Assembly (NCBI GenBank): GCA_020028535.1
Contig: JAIBHM010000096.1
Coordinates: 1-7,101 of the forward strand
Source: Armatimonadota bacterium
GTDB lineage: Bacteria > Sysuimicrobiota > Sysuimicrobiia > Sysuimicrobiales > Kaftiobacteriaceae
DNA length: 7,101 nt
Direction of reading: 5' to 3'
Of this stretch, positions 1-6,414 are shown piece after piece. The position numbers were made by a program, and so were the translations under genes. The notes beneath the pieces were generated by a model that did no database searches, was not told the origin of the DNA, and saw only the letters and a program-made list of their open reading frames with translations. The stretch's first letter is position 1. Each line of letters opens with the position of its first letter.

Positions 1-329
1 CGGCCGTGCCCGCGTCGCCGCGGCGCACGCCGTGGCTCGGCCGACCCGTTGGGGGCCGCCTCATGCGGCGTGGCCGGCGTGTCCGCGGCCATACCTGCGC
101 GCGCCAGCACGTCGCGGGTCTTTTCCGTCTGTGTCCCCAGGAGCAGATGGCGGAGGCCGGCCAGCGTGGTGCCCTTCTGTTCGAGGAGCTGCGCCACGTA
201 GCCCAAGGTATTGATGGCGGCTTTCAGGGTCGCGTGCTCGTCCTCGGTGAGCGGCGCGTGCCGGGTCCGGTCGACGAGGCGTTCGAGATCGTCCATGCGC
301 AGATCGATCGCGGGGATCGTCCGCGCCAT
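1..329 (-). CDS. tnpC: IS66 family transposase TnpC, N-terminal fragment (runs off window)
   Basis: The frame gives 109 residues from ATG at 329 with no stop before base 1. IS66 TnpC is the DDE transposase that cuts and joins the element ends. Its N-terminal part is a helical, leucine-rich segment followed by a basic linker, and the zinc-binding and catalytic parts come later. Here residues 30-66 form a leucine-rich helical stretch that includes YVAQLLEQKG and LRHLLLG. This is followed by TQTEKTRDVL (67-76), like the LFG-x-x-TEK motif of the family, and a basic stretch ending RRRGHG at the window edge, matching the GHGRNGA-type motif of TnpC. The start lies one base after the stop of the DUF4338 gene (TAA-G-ATG), which suggests translational coupling. 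Zinc-finger and DDE residues are outside the window, so integrity is unknown. Confidence 0.8.
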   Translation of the reverse strand, partial: MARTIPAIDLRMDDLERLVDRTRHAPLTEDEHATLKAAINTLGYVAQLLEQKGTTLAGLRHLLLGTQTEKTRDVLARAGMAADTPATPHEAAPNGSAEPRRAPRRRGHG

Positions 330-330
330 C

Positions 331-1218
331 TTAGTCCTCGGTGAGGCGCGTGCGAAAGTCGGGCACGAGCGGATAGCCGAGCACGTCTTTGAGGGGACGC
401 GTCGACTGTTTCGTCGGCGCCCGATGGCCGCGCCCTGTCGTACGCCCGAGGACGATCCAATTCGCCGCGCGATAACACGTCCCGCGAAACCGCGCGGGAT
501 CGATGAAGGTCTCGAGCCAGACGATCGGATGGTTATAGACCTGCTCCCAATCCGACGAGAGCTGCGCCGCCATGCGCCCGAGCAGATGCGAGGCCAGATG
601 CGGGACCTGCACCCACGGCAGGATCAGAAAGCGCGTATTCGCGGCGAGCAGCCGCAGGTGACGTCGGCGCGCCTCGGCGCTCCACCCGATAAACCGATCG
701 CGGATCCCCAGCGCGCCAGGCGCCGATCCCCCCGCGAAGCACGCCACCGGACGATCGCCCGCCACGACCAGATATTTGAGATGCTCGCCGACCGGTTGCT
801 GATACCCGAGATAGTGATACTGCGCGAGCAGGCTGTTGACGAGCGCCTCGTCGGGCGTCCGGCGCACTTGATGAAAGACCAACGGGCCCAGCGTGCGGAG
901 CGACGTCGTCATCGGGGTCGTGTCGATCAGCACCGGCGGCGCGCTGGTGCGCGGACGCCACGCTTTGTGCGTCGTCCACTGCGGTGGCGGGAGCTGAATG
1001 TAACCGGCCCGATGCAGCCACAGGAGCAGGCCGCGACAAATCACATCGCCGGGCCGCCCGTTCGGCTGCCGCCACTGCCACACCTCGCAGAGCTGCCACG
1101 ACAGGGCGCGGCGGCTGATCCCCGGTGTGGTGAGGAGCTGGCGAATCGTCTCGAGATCGCGTGGCGTCACGGCACGCCCGCGATACGTGAGCGTCTCCAC
1201 GCCTCGAGAGCGTAGCAA
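331..1218 (-). CDS. DruA-like protein (DUF4338), carried inside the IS66-type element
   Basis: A 295-residue protein whose C-terminal two thirds match DUF4338, the domain of DruA from the Druantia anti-phage system. Visible conserved blocks are HYLGY (135-139), GEHLKYLVV (144-152), RDRFIGWS (173-180), NTRFLILPWV (194-203), ETFIDPARFRGTCYRAANW (236-254) and LKDVLGYPL (276-284). Residues 20-78 look like a winged-helix or other small DNA-binding fold. The biochemical role of DUF4338 is not established. No other Druantia gene is present here, so a stand-alone defence role is unlikely; a role in the transposition of this element, or a passenger gene, is equally possible. TTG at 1218 is the outermost start just inside the adjacent insertion sequence; GTG at 1200 is an alternative, and neither has a convincing ribosome-binding site. 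A DDE insertion sequence lies about 40 bases upstream and separates the gene from tnpB. Confidence 0.82.
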   Translation of the reverse strand: MLRSRGVETLTYRGRAVTPRDLETIRQLLTTPGISRRALSWQLCEVWQWRQPNGRPGDVICRGLLLWLHRAGYIQLPPPQWTTHKAWRPRTSAPPVLIDTTPMTTSLRTLGPLVFHQVRRTPDEALVNSLLAQYHYLGYQQPVGEHLKYLVVAGDRPVACFAGGSAPGALGIRDRFIGWSAEARRRHLRLLAANTRFLILPWVQVPHLASHLLGRMAAQLSSDWEQVYNHPIVWLETFIDPARFRGTCYRAANWIVLGRTTGRGHRAPTKQSTRPLKDVLGYPLVPDFRTRLTED

Positions 1219-1262
1219 ACTGTCGCGTAGAACGCAAGGCCCCGTATCGCGCCATGGTAAGT

Positions 1263-1303
1263 GTTACCGAGCGGCGGGGCGGCGCGCCAAAAATCGGGTT
1301 ACC
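1263..1303 (+). repeat. Left terminal inverted repeat of the DDE insertion sequence
   Basis: Aligned without gaps to the reverse complement of 2658-2698, 31 of 41 positions match by hand count. The repeat is bounded by GTTACC at its outer edge (1263-1268) and GGGTTACC at its inner edge (1296-1303), with the least conserved part in the middle. The two GTTACC copies are 35 bases apart at both ends of the element, which suggests a paired transposase binding site. Confidence 0.8.
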
Positions 1304-1325
1304 CATGAAAGGACACGTTCATGGG
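1302..1325 (+). promoter_or_regulatory. Hairpin covering the ribosome-binding site and start codon of the DDE transposase
   Basis: CCCATGAA (1302-1309) is perfectly complementary to TTCATGGG (1318-1325), with an 8-base loop AGGACACG. The ribosome-binding site AAAGGA (1308-1313) spans stem and loop, and the ATG start (1321-1323) is in the 3' arm. In a transcript entering from outside the element, this stem would hide the start. Known insertion sequences such as IS10 and IS50 use comparable structures to limit read-through expression; applying that here is inference. Confidence 0.55.
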
Positions 1326-2697
1326 AGCATCCCGGGTGGGACCACAGGCGAGACGAGAGTATCTGACGCGAATGCGAGAGCGGTATGTGACGGCGGATCG
1401 CGCGACGAAGAGTCACTTATTGGACGAGGTGTGTGAGGTGACGGGCTATCACCGGAAAGCGGTGATTCGATTTTTGCGTCGACCGGCCCGGCCGCGCGCG
1501 CGGCGCCGCGGCCGCCCCGTCCGGTATGGCGCGACCGTGGTGGGCGCGTTGCGGCAGATCTGGGAGGCGGCCGGGTACCCGTGGTCGCTGCGCTTACGGG
1601 CGTTGCTGCCGGTGTGGCTGCCGTGGGCGCGGCGACGGTGGCGTCTGTCGCACGACGTCGTCGAGCGGCTCCGGACGATGAGTCCGCGACAAATGGACCG
1701 ATCCCTGCGCCCGTTCAAGAGTGAGTTGCGCAAACGCCAGTACGGTCGGACCAAGCCGGGGTCGCTGCTCAAGCACCACATTCCGCTGAAAACCGACCGG
1801 TGGAACGTCCAGGTCCCGGGCTTCACCGAGATCGACCTCGTGGCGCACTCGGGCGACCGCGCCGACGGCGAGTTCCTGCATTCGTTGAACCTGACCGACA
1901 TTCACACGACCTGGGTGGAAACGCGTGCCGTCCTGGGCAAGAGTCAGCACCACGTGCAGGAGGCGCTTGAGCAGCTCCGCCAGGCGCTCCCGTTTCGCTT
2001 GCAGGGCATCGATTCGGACAACGGGTCGGAATTCATCAATCACCATCTCCAGCGCTATTGCACGGCGCACGGGATCCAGTTCACGCGGGGGCGCCCGTAT
2101 CAGAAAGACGACAACGCGCACATCGAGCAGAAGAACTGGACGCATGTCCGCAAGCTCCTCGGTTATGTGCGCTACGACTCCGAGGCGGCGCTGGCCGCGA
2201 TCAACGCCGTGTATACCGACCTGCGCCTGCTGCAGAATCTCTTTCTGCCGTCCGTGAAGCTGCAGCGCAAGGAGCGTGTCGGCGCGCGCGTGCGTCGGCG
2301 GTACGATGCGCCGCAGACACCGCTTGATCGCGTCGCGGCCTGCGCCGCGATCGACGCGCCCCGGACGCGTGAACTCCAGCAGCTCCGCGCCCACCTCGAT
2401 CCGATCGCGCTGGCCGCGCGCATTGACGCGAGCCTCGAGGCGATCTATCAGCTCGCCAATCAGCGCGTCAGTCCGGCGACGGTCACCAAGCCCTGCGCGT
2501 CGGTGCCAGTCTCGTTGCCCGTGCTGCCACGAGGGGGCGCTCGGCGGCAGCCCAGCCCCCACACCGGGGCGCGCACGACCGCCGCCGAGCGCCTCCACAA
2601 CTTTCTACGACCACTGACCGAAGAAGGAAACGATGGCATCACGAGGACGACCAAGCCGGTAACCCGATTAACGGCGCGACGAAGTGCCACCCGGTAA
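1321..2697 (+). CDS. DDE transposase with integrase (rve) catalytic core
   Basis: A 458-residue transposase that would cut and join the ends of the surrounding insertion sequence. Residues 8-56 form an N-terminal helix-turn-helix-like region (SHLLDEVCEVTGYHRKAVIR at 31-50), followed by a very basic linker (RRPARPRARRRGRP). The catalytic core spans about 160-300, with D172 in EIDLVAH, D233 in DSDNGSEF and E269 in NAHIEQKNW. The last two are separated by 35 residues, the classic D-35-E spacing, so the active site looks complete. Residues 310-380 are helical, and the tail past 390 is low in order and partly encoded by the terminal repeat. ATG at 1321 is chosen because AAAGGA lies seven bases upstream. 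The exact IS family is not resolved from sequence reading alone; IS481-like or ISNCY are the best guesses. Confidence 0.88.
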   Translation: MGASRVGPQARREYLTRMRERYVTADRATKSHLLDEVCEVTGYHRKAVIRFLRRPARPRARRRGRPVRYGATVVGALRQIWEAAGYPWSLRLRALLPVWLPWARRRWRLSHDVVERLRTMSPRQMDRSLRPFKSELRKRQYGRTKPGSLLKHHIPLKTDRWNVQVPGFTEIDLVAHSGDRADGEFLHSLNLTDIHTTWVETRAVLGKSQHHVQEALEQLRQALPFRLQGIDSDNGSEFINHHLQRYCTAHGIQFTRGRPYQKDDNAHIEQKNWTHVRKLLGYVRYDSEAALAAINAVYTDLRLLQNLFLPSVKLQRKERVGARVRRRYDAPQTPLDRVAACAAIDAPRTRELQQLRAHLDPIALAARIDASLEAIYQLANQRVSPATVTKPCASVPVSLPVLPRGGARRQPSPHTGARTTAAERLHNFLRPLTEEGNDGITRTTKPVTRLTARRSATR

Positions 2698-2698
2698 C
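2658..2698 (-). repeat. Right terminal inverted repeat of the DDE insertion sequence
   Basis: This is the inverted partner of 1263-1303. It carries GGTAACCC at its inner edge (2658-2665) and GGTAAC at its outer edge (2693-2698). It lies inside the transposase reading frame: the TAA stop of that gene (2695-2697) is part of the outermost repeat motif, so the last 13 or so codons are set by the repeat sequence. Confidence 0.8.
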
Positions 2699-2735
2699 CA
2701 CTACTTATGGCTTGACAGGGGCCCCGCCGCCCCCC

Positions 2736-3036
2736 TTATCCGGTGCGGATCCGACGCCACACGGGCGCCGCATCAGCCGCCGCCGGATCCCCGCCGACGA
2801 TCAAGCGTTGCAGTTGATGCGCCTCGAGCAACGTCGTCGCCGTGCGACTCGTGGGCCACCAGCGAAAATGCCCCTGCGAGAACCGCTTGTGGGCGAGCCA
2901 AAATCCCTGGCCGTCGTACGACAGCAGGCGCAGCGCGGTCTGCCGCCGGTTGCGGAAGACAAAGAGCCAGCCACTGAAGGGGTCCGCCTCGAGGACCTCC
3001 CGACAGACCCGCGCGAGGCCATCGATGCCTTTCCGA
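2736..3036 (-). pseudogene. tnpB: IS66 accessory protein TnpB, C-terminal part, separated from its start by the RIT insertion
   Basis: Reading from the junction, the frame encodes RKGIDGLARVCREVLEAD, then PFSGWLFVFRNRR, then LLSYDGQGFWLAHKR, SQGHFRWWP and a short tail ending at TAA (2736-2738). These are the conserved blocks of IS66 TnpB (Orf2), a small protein needed for transposition of IS66 elements whose exact action is unclear. The first 21 residues lie at 6446-6508. Joining the two parts across the 3416-bp insertion gives an uninterrupted 118-residue protein, the normal size for the family, so the gene was intact until the insertion. An in-frame ATG at 3110, inside the inserted element, could allow a fusion peptide with the TnpB C-terminus, but there is no evidence that it is made. 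Confidence 0.92.
3031..3036 (+). repeat. TTCCGA core copy at the left RIT junction
   Basis: TTCCGA is shared by the left and right junctions and by the reconstructed empty tnpB site, where it forms part of the codons for F-R-K. A 6-bp core fits the 6-8 base strand-exchange interval of tyrosine recombinases. The bases on either side differ between the target and the element, which limits the shared core to exactly these six. Confidence 0.75.
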
Positions 3037-3060
3037 GTATGCCCAATTGGACATACTCGG
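3033..3060. repeat. 28-bp palindrome at the left end of the RIT element
   Basis: CCGAGTATG (3033-3041) pairs with CATACTCGG (3052-3060) around the self-complementary CCAATTGG (3043-3050). The only mismatch is the C/A pair at 3042 and 3051. It overlaps the left core copy (3031-3036) on one side and the outer end of the inverted repeat (TCGGAA, 3057-3062) on the other. It is absent from the right end and therefore belongs to the inserted element, not to tnpB. It probably forms the centre of the attachment site in the circular form. Confidence 0.85.
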
Positions 3061-3094
3061 AAGTATGCAGAGCGAGTCGGTACGCGGAGTCGAC
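3057..3094 (+). repeat. Left terminal inverted repeat of the RIT element
   Basis: This 38-bp repeat matches the reverse complement of 6415-6452 at all but one position (C at 3073 versus T). It contains TCGGAAGTATGCAGAG, then GAGTCGGTACGCGGAGTCGAC with GAGTCG occurring twice, a pattern expected for recombinase binding sites. Similarity stops sharply after 3094. Confidence 0.92.
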
Positions 3095-3205
3095 ATCCAT
3101 GATCGGCCAATGCGCCCCTCTGAATAAGATTCCGTTGCGGAAGTAGCTACACATACGCGATGACCTTTCCCGAGGGCCGCCATGGCGCGGCCGGAGGAGG
3201 TCATC
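3095..3205 (+). promoter_or_regulatory. Leader of the recombinase operon with a GC-rich hairpin next to the ribosome-binding site
   Basis: The 111 bases between the left inverted repeat and the first recombinase gene hold no convincing gene and no clear promoter that I can point to. GGCCGC (3175-3180) pairs with GCGGCC (3187-3192) around CATGGC, and the strong ribosome-binding site GGAGGAGG (3193-3200) begins at the next base. The hairpin could affect ribosome access; this is inference. Confidence 0.4.
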
Positions 3206-4456
3206 ATGCAGCGCTACGATGTCGCAGACGCGCTCGCGGGTGTGCGACCCGCCGCGTGCGCCCAATCCCACATCGAGCATTTTGTCGAGCAGTTGAGCGG
3301 CGCGGGGTACGCCTTGCTGTCGACCCGTCAGTACGTCCAGGCTGCCGCACATCTTGGGCGCTGGATCGAAGTCCGGAGCATTTCTTGGCCGCAGCTGTCG
3401 GACTCCGTCCTCTCGACCTTCGCGAGTCATCGGTGCACATGCCCAGAAGCCGATGGCCGTGGACAGAAGCTCTCTCGCCGCTACGTCCGTCGTATTTACC
3501 GCTTTGTGGAGCATCTTCGCGCTCGAGGGCTGGTGCCAGCGTCCCGCCATCTCACGCCGCCTATTCCCGAGGCGCTCACCGGGTTTCAAGAGTGGTTGCG
3601 TCGACATCGTGGACTGGCGGTCTGCACGATCACCCGCTACCAGATGCTGGTCGCGAAGATGCTCCCCGCGCTCGGGGAGGATCCGGCTGCCTACAACGCC
3701 GCCCTCATCCGCCGGGTGTTCTTGGCGCAGGTTCGAGACCTCAGTCGTGGCTACGCGAAGTGCTTCGTGCCGGCGTTACGGGCGTATTTGCGCTTTCTTG
3801 CGGTGGAGGGGCGCTGCCGGCCGTACCTGGACCGGGCCGTTCCGACCCTTCCGGAGTGGCGACTGGCTGCGCTGCCTCGCTACATCGAATCGGCTGACGT
3901 GGAGCGGGTCATCGGCGCCTGTGATCTCCGCAGGTCGTGTGGCATCCGCGATCGGGCGGTCCTCCTGCTGTTGGCTCGCCTCGGCCTGCGTGCCGGCGAC
4001 ATCATGGCCATGACCCTCGCCGACATCGACTGGAACGCAGGGATGGTGCGCGTCCGAGCGAAGAGTCGTCGAGAATTCCGCCTGCCGCTCCCGCAAGAGG
4101 TCGGCGATGCGATCCTGGAGTACCTCGCGCGCGCTCGGCCGACCACCTCCATCCGCCGCGTGTTTTTGTGCACGAACGCCCCGATTCGGCCGTTTGCGAC
4201 GATGGCGTCCGTCTCGGACATCGTACGCCTGGCCTTGGCTCGTGCCGGCATCCACAACCCGCCCTCAAGAGGTGCTCATCTGCTCCGCCACTCTGCGGCG
4301 ACGACTATGCTGCGGGCCGGCGTGCCCGTTGACGCGATTGCCACCGTCCTTCGCCACGCGTCCACCGACATGACCGCGCACTACGCGAAGGTTGATCTGG
4401 CGCTCCTGCACACGGTTGCTCAGCCATGGCCGGAGGTCTCCCATGTTGATCGATGA
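3206..4456 (+). CDS. Tyrosine recombinase, first gene of the RIT trio
   Basis: A 416-residue tyrosine recombinase (phage integrase family) that would cut and rejoin the element ends together with the next two gene products. The N-terminal half is helical, with a SAM-like core-binding region at about 115-205. The catalytic domain follows from about 225. Catalytic positions are R262 in LGLRAGD, K286 in VRAKSRR, H358 and R361 in HLLRHSA, H384 in LRHAS and the nucleophile Y393 in HYAKVD, nine residues after H384 as usual. It is about 100 residues longer at the N-terminus than the other two, as expected for the first member of RIT trios. ATG at 3206 is chosen over an upstream ATG at 3182 because GGAGGAGG ends five bases before it. 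Its stop overlaps the next start by 14 bases. Confidence 0.88.
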   Translation: MQRYDVADALAGVRPAACAQSHIEHFVEQLSGAGYALLSTRQYVQAAAHLGRWIEVRSISWPQLSDSVLSTFASHRCTCPEADGRGQKLSRRYVRRIYRFVEHLRARGLVPASRHLTPPIPEALTGFQEWLRRHRGLAVCTITRYQMLVAKMLPALGEDPAAYNAALIRRVFLAQVRDLSRGYAKCFVPALRAYLRFLAVEGRCRPYLDRAVPTLPEWRLAALPRYIESADVERVIGACDLRRSCGIRDRAVLLLLARLGLRAGDIMAMTLADIDWNAGMVRVRAKSRREFRLPLPQEVGDAILEYLARARPTTSIRRVFLCTNAPIRPFATMASVSDIVRLALARAGIHNPPSRGAHLLRHSAATTMLRAGVPVDAIATVLRHASTDMTAHYAKVDLALLHTVAQPWPEVSHVDR

Positions 4457-5357
4457 CATCGACCGCTACATCCGCCAGCGTCACTCGTTGGGCTTCGCCT
4501 TCCGAGTCCCGGCTTATGTGCTCCGTCAATTCGGCCGTTTCGCCCACGTCCGAGGCGATACCGCCGTTCGAACACAGACGACCATTGAATGGGCATCGGC
4601 CGCGCCGTCCGCGCCCCAGCGCCGAGAACGTCTACAGGTCGTCCGGCGCTTCGCACTTCACATGCAGGCCGAAGATGAACGCTACGAGGTGCCACCCACG
4701 ACGGTGTTTGGGAATCCTCAACGCCGGCGACGCATGCCCCACATCTATACCCCCGACGAGGTGGACGCACTCCTTCGGGCCGCGGCGCAGCTGACGCCGC
4801 CGCATTCGATCCGACCGGTCTCGTACATGGCGCTCCTGTCGCTGCTGTTTGCAAGCGGGCTCCGCATCTCCGAAGCGCTCGCGCTTCAGATTGACGACAC
4901 AATCGGTGACGCGCTGCTGGTGCGCAAGACGAAATTTCGGAAGAGTCGCCTGGTCCCATTACATCCGACGGCACGGGCGGGGCTCGATCGGTACCTGGCG
5001 CATCGCCAGCGAGTGGCCGCGCGCGATCGGTCGGTGTTTATCTCGTTGTGCGGAACGGGGCTCCGGTATGCGACGGCGTACGGCACGTTTCTCCAGATCG
5101 CCCGATCGGCAGGCCTCCGTGCCGGGCCTGGTCTGCCGGGACCTCGCTTGCATGATGCTCGACACACGTTCGCGGTCCGTGCCTTGGAATCGTGTCGCGG
5201 AGACGCATCCGAGATCACGCGCCATATCTTGGCCCTGAGTACGTACTTGGGTCACACCCATCCATCCGACACCTACTGGTATCTCCAGGCCACGCCGCGG
5301 TTGATGGCCGGCATTGCCGGTATCGGAGAAACCTTGTTCAGAGGAGGTCGCCCATGA
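4443..5357 (+). CDS. Tyrosine recombinase, second gene of the RIT trio
   Basis: A 304-residue tyrosine recombinase. The N-terminal SAM-like region spans about 1-85 and the catalytic domain about 100-300. Catalytic positions are R141 in SGLRISE, K164 in KTKFRKSRLVPL, H237 and R240 in LHDARHTF, H271 in LGHTHP and Y280 in TYWYL (nine residues after H271; Y278 is a less likely nucleophile). ATG at 4443 has GGAGG about eight bases upstream and lies 14 bases inside the preceding gene; the frame is open further upstream, but that stretch is out of frame with the first gene's protein and has no better start. The TGA stop overlaps the ATG of the third gene. The overlaps at both ends suggest coupled translation and fixed ratios of the three proteins. 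Confidence 0.87.
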   Translation: MLIDDIDRYIRQRHSLGFAFRVPAYVLRQFGRFAHVRGDTAVRTQTTIEWASAAPSAPQRRERLQVVRRFALHMQAEDERYEVPPTTVFGNPQRRRRMPHIYTPDEVDALLRAAAQLTPPHSIRPVSYMALLSLLFASGLRISEALALQIDDTIGDALLVRKTKFRKSRLVPLHPTARAGLDRYLAHRQRVAARDRSVFISLCGTGLRYATAYGTFLQIARSAGLRAGPGLPGPRLHDARHTFAVRALESCRGDASEITRHILALSTYLGHTHPSDTYWYLQATPRLMAGIAGIGETLFRGGRP

Positions 5358-6343
5358 CGCCGTTGGCCCCGCACGTGGAAGCCTTCTTCCGGACCCACCT
5401 CGCCGGCGAGCGTGGTTGCAGTCGGCACACCTGCGACACGTATGCCTATGCGTTCCAGTTATTATTGTCGTTCGCTGCGACGCGACACCGGACGTCTCCC
5501 TCGTCGCTGTCGTTGGAACACCTCGACGCTCCGCTCGTGCTCGATTTCCTGGCACACCTGGAGACACGCCGGCGCAACGCCGCGGCGACCAGAAATTCTC
5601 GACTCGTCGCGATCAAGTCATTCGCCCACTTTCTTGAATATCGGGTGCCGGCTGCCATGGACCAAGTCCGCCGCATCTTGGCCATCCCGGTCAAGAAAAC
5701 CGACCTGCCGCTGGTCGACTATCTCACGCGTGACGAAGTGCAGGCGTTGCTGGACGCACCCCAGCCGACCACTCGCCTCGGTATTCGCGATCGGGCGATG
5801 CTCCACGTCTCCTTTGCAGCGGGACTCCGCGTGTCGGAATTGATCGGGCTCCGTCGCGACGAGGTGCAGCTACATCCAGACGCATCGATTCACGTGCGCG
5901 GCAAAGGCCGGCGCGAACGAGTACTGCCCCTGTGGAAACAGACGACGGCCGCACTGCAAGCGTGGTTCGCCGTGCGCGGGGAGGTCTCCACGCCGGAGGT
6001 GTTCGTGAGTGCGCGAGGGCGACCACTGACGCGCTCGGGTGTCGAGTACGTGCTGCACAAACATGTCCAGCACGCCACCGCGCGCATGCCGTCAATCGCT
6101 TCCAAGCGCGTGTCGCCCCATGTATTGCGCCGCTCCTGCGCGATGCATACGCTCCAGGCGACTCGGGATGTCCGGAAGGTCTCGCTCTGGCTCGGCCATG
6201 CGTCTATCAAATCGACCGAGATCTATCTTCGCGCCGATCTGACCGAGAAACTGGCCATTCTGAATGCTGGTGTCGCACCCAGCTTGCGACCTGGTCACTT
6301 CAAGCCACCTGACCGACTCTTGGCGATGCTGCGCCCGTCCTGA
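5354..6343 (+). CDS. Tyrosine recombinase, third gene of the RIT trio (XerC/D-like)
   Basis: A 329-residue protein close in size and layout to XerC/XerD. Residues 1-100 form the SAM-like core-binding domain (typical GCSRHTCDTYAYAFQLLLSF at 21-40). Residues 118-305 form the catalytic domain, with R159 in AAGLRVSEL, K184 in RGKGRRERVLPL, H256 and R259 in PHVLRRS, H282 in WLGHASIKSTEIY and the nucleophile Y291. All positions expected for activity are present. ATG at 5354 overlaps the stop of the second gene (ATGA) and follows GAGGAGG (5341-5347) by six bases; the longer open frame from 5192 lies inside the second gene and is not needed. The stop at 6343 is 72 bases from the right terminal repeat, so no cargo gene follows. 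Confidence 0.9.
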   Translation: MTPLAPHVEAFFRTHLAGERGCSRHTCDTYAYAFQLLLSFAATRHRTSPSSLSLEHLDAPLVLDFLAHLETRRRNAAATRNSRLVAIKSFAHFLEYRVPAAMDQVRRILAIPVKKTDLPLVDYLTRDEVQALLDAPQPTTRLGIRDRAMLHVSFAAGLRVSELIGLRRDEVQLHPDASIHVRGKGRRERVLPLWKQTTAALQAWFAVRGEVSTPEVFVSARGRPLTRSGVEYVLHKHVQHATARMPSIASKRVSPHVLRRSCAMHTLQATRDVRKVSLWLGHASIKSTEIYLRADLTEKLAILNAGVAPSLRPGHFKPPDRLLAMLRPS

Positions 6344-6350
6344 CCCCATC

Positions 6351-6370
6351 CGGTACGCGGAGTCGGTACG
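6351..6370 (+). repeat. Internal copy of the RIT end repeat near the right end
   Basis: CGGTACGCGGAGTCG (6351-6365) repeats 15 bases of the terminal repeat in the same orientation as the left end. It is therefore an exact inverted match to 6417-6431 of the right terminal repeat, with 51 bases between. It is followed by GGTACG, a partial second copy. The left end has no such extra copy that I can find. It may be an accessory recombinase site, or a hairpin downstream of the third gene. Confidence 0.7.
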
Positions 6371-6414
6371 AACATATCCAGCAGCGCAGCCGAGGATCTT
6401 GAATCAGAACACGC

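Larger units (their letters stand above)
1258..2706 (+). mobile_element. Insertion sequence with one DDE (rve-type) transposase gene
   Basis: A 1.45 kb unit whose single gene fills nearly all its length between imperfect 41-bp inverted repeats (1263-1303 and 2658-2698). The sequence ATGG occurs directly outside both proposed ends (1254-1257 and 2707-2710) and may be a target duplication; with TGG as the duplication, both ends would begin TAAGT. The exact outer bases are therefore uncertain by a few nucleotides. Its insertion point lies between the tnpB stop and the DUF4338 start of the host IS66 element, and its gene runs opposite to that operon. The family is not certain: the protein is an integrase-core transposase of the kind filed under IS481 or unclassified (ISNCY) groups. 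Confidence 0.75.

Noticed and set aside
211..1215. Long plus-strand open frame of 334 codons opposite the DUF4338 gene
   Set aside because: It is antisense to a frame with clear DUF4338 motifs. Its composition is arginine and proline rich with no recognisable domain, as expected of a mirror frame in GC-rich DNA.
331..1218. A Druantia defence system
   Set aside because: Only the DUF4338 domain is present, inside a transposon operon; no helicase DruE or other Druantia genes are visible.
1258..1290. Possible outward promoter in the left end of the DDE insertion sequence reading into the DUF4338 gene
   Set aside because: Only weak matches to either hexamer; not supportable from the sequence.
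1594..2598. Long minus-strand open frame of 334 codons opposite the DDE transposase
   Set aside because: It lies opposite a complete D-35-E transposase, has no motif of its own and no ribosome-binding site.
2712..2741. TTGACA followed after 17-18 bases by CTTATC/TTATCC, a possible promoter reading to the right
   Set aside because: It would read antisense into tnpB, the -10 match is poor and the spacer is almost pure G/C; it is likely chance in the tnpB to DUF4338 spacer.
3033..3060. 28-bp palindrome considered as a transcription terminator of tnpB or of the RIT element
   Set aside because: It has no T-run, contains AATT in the loop and lies exactly at the recombination junction, so an attachment-site role is the better explanation.
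2801..3607. Minus-strand open frame of 268 codons crossing the left RIT junction
   Set aside because: It is in a different frame from TnpB, overlaps the first recombinase on the opposite strand and has no recognisable motif.
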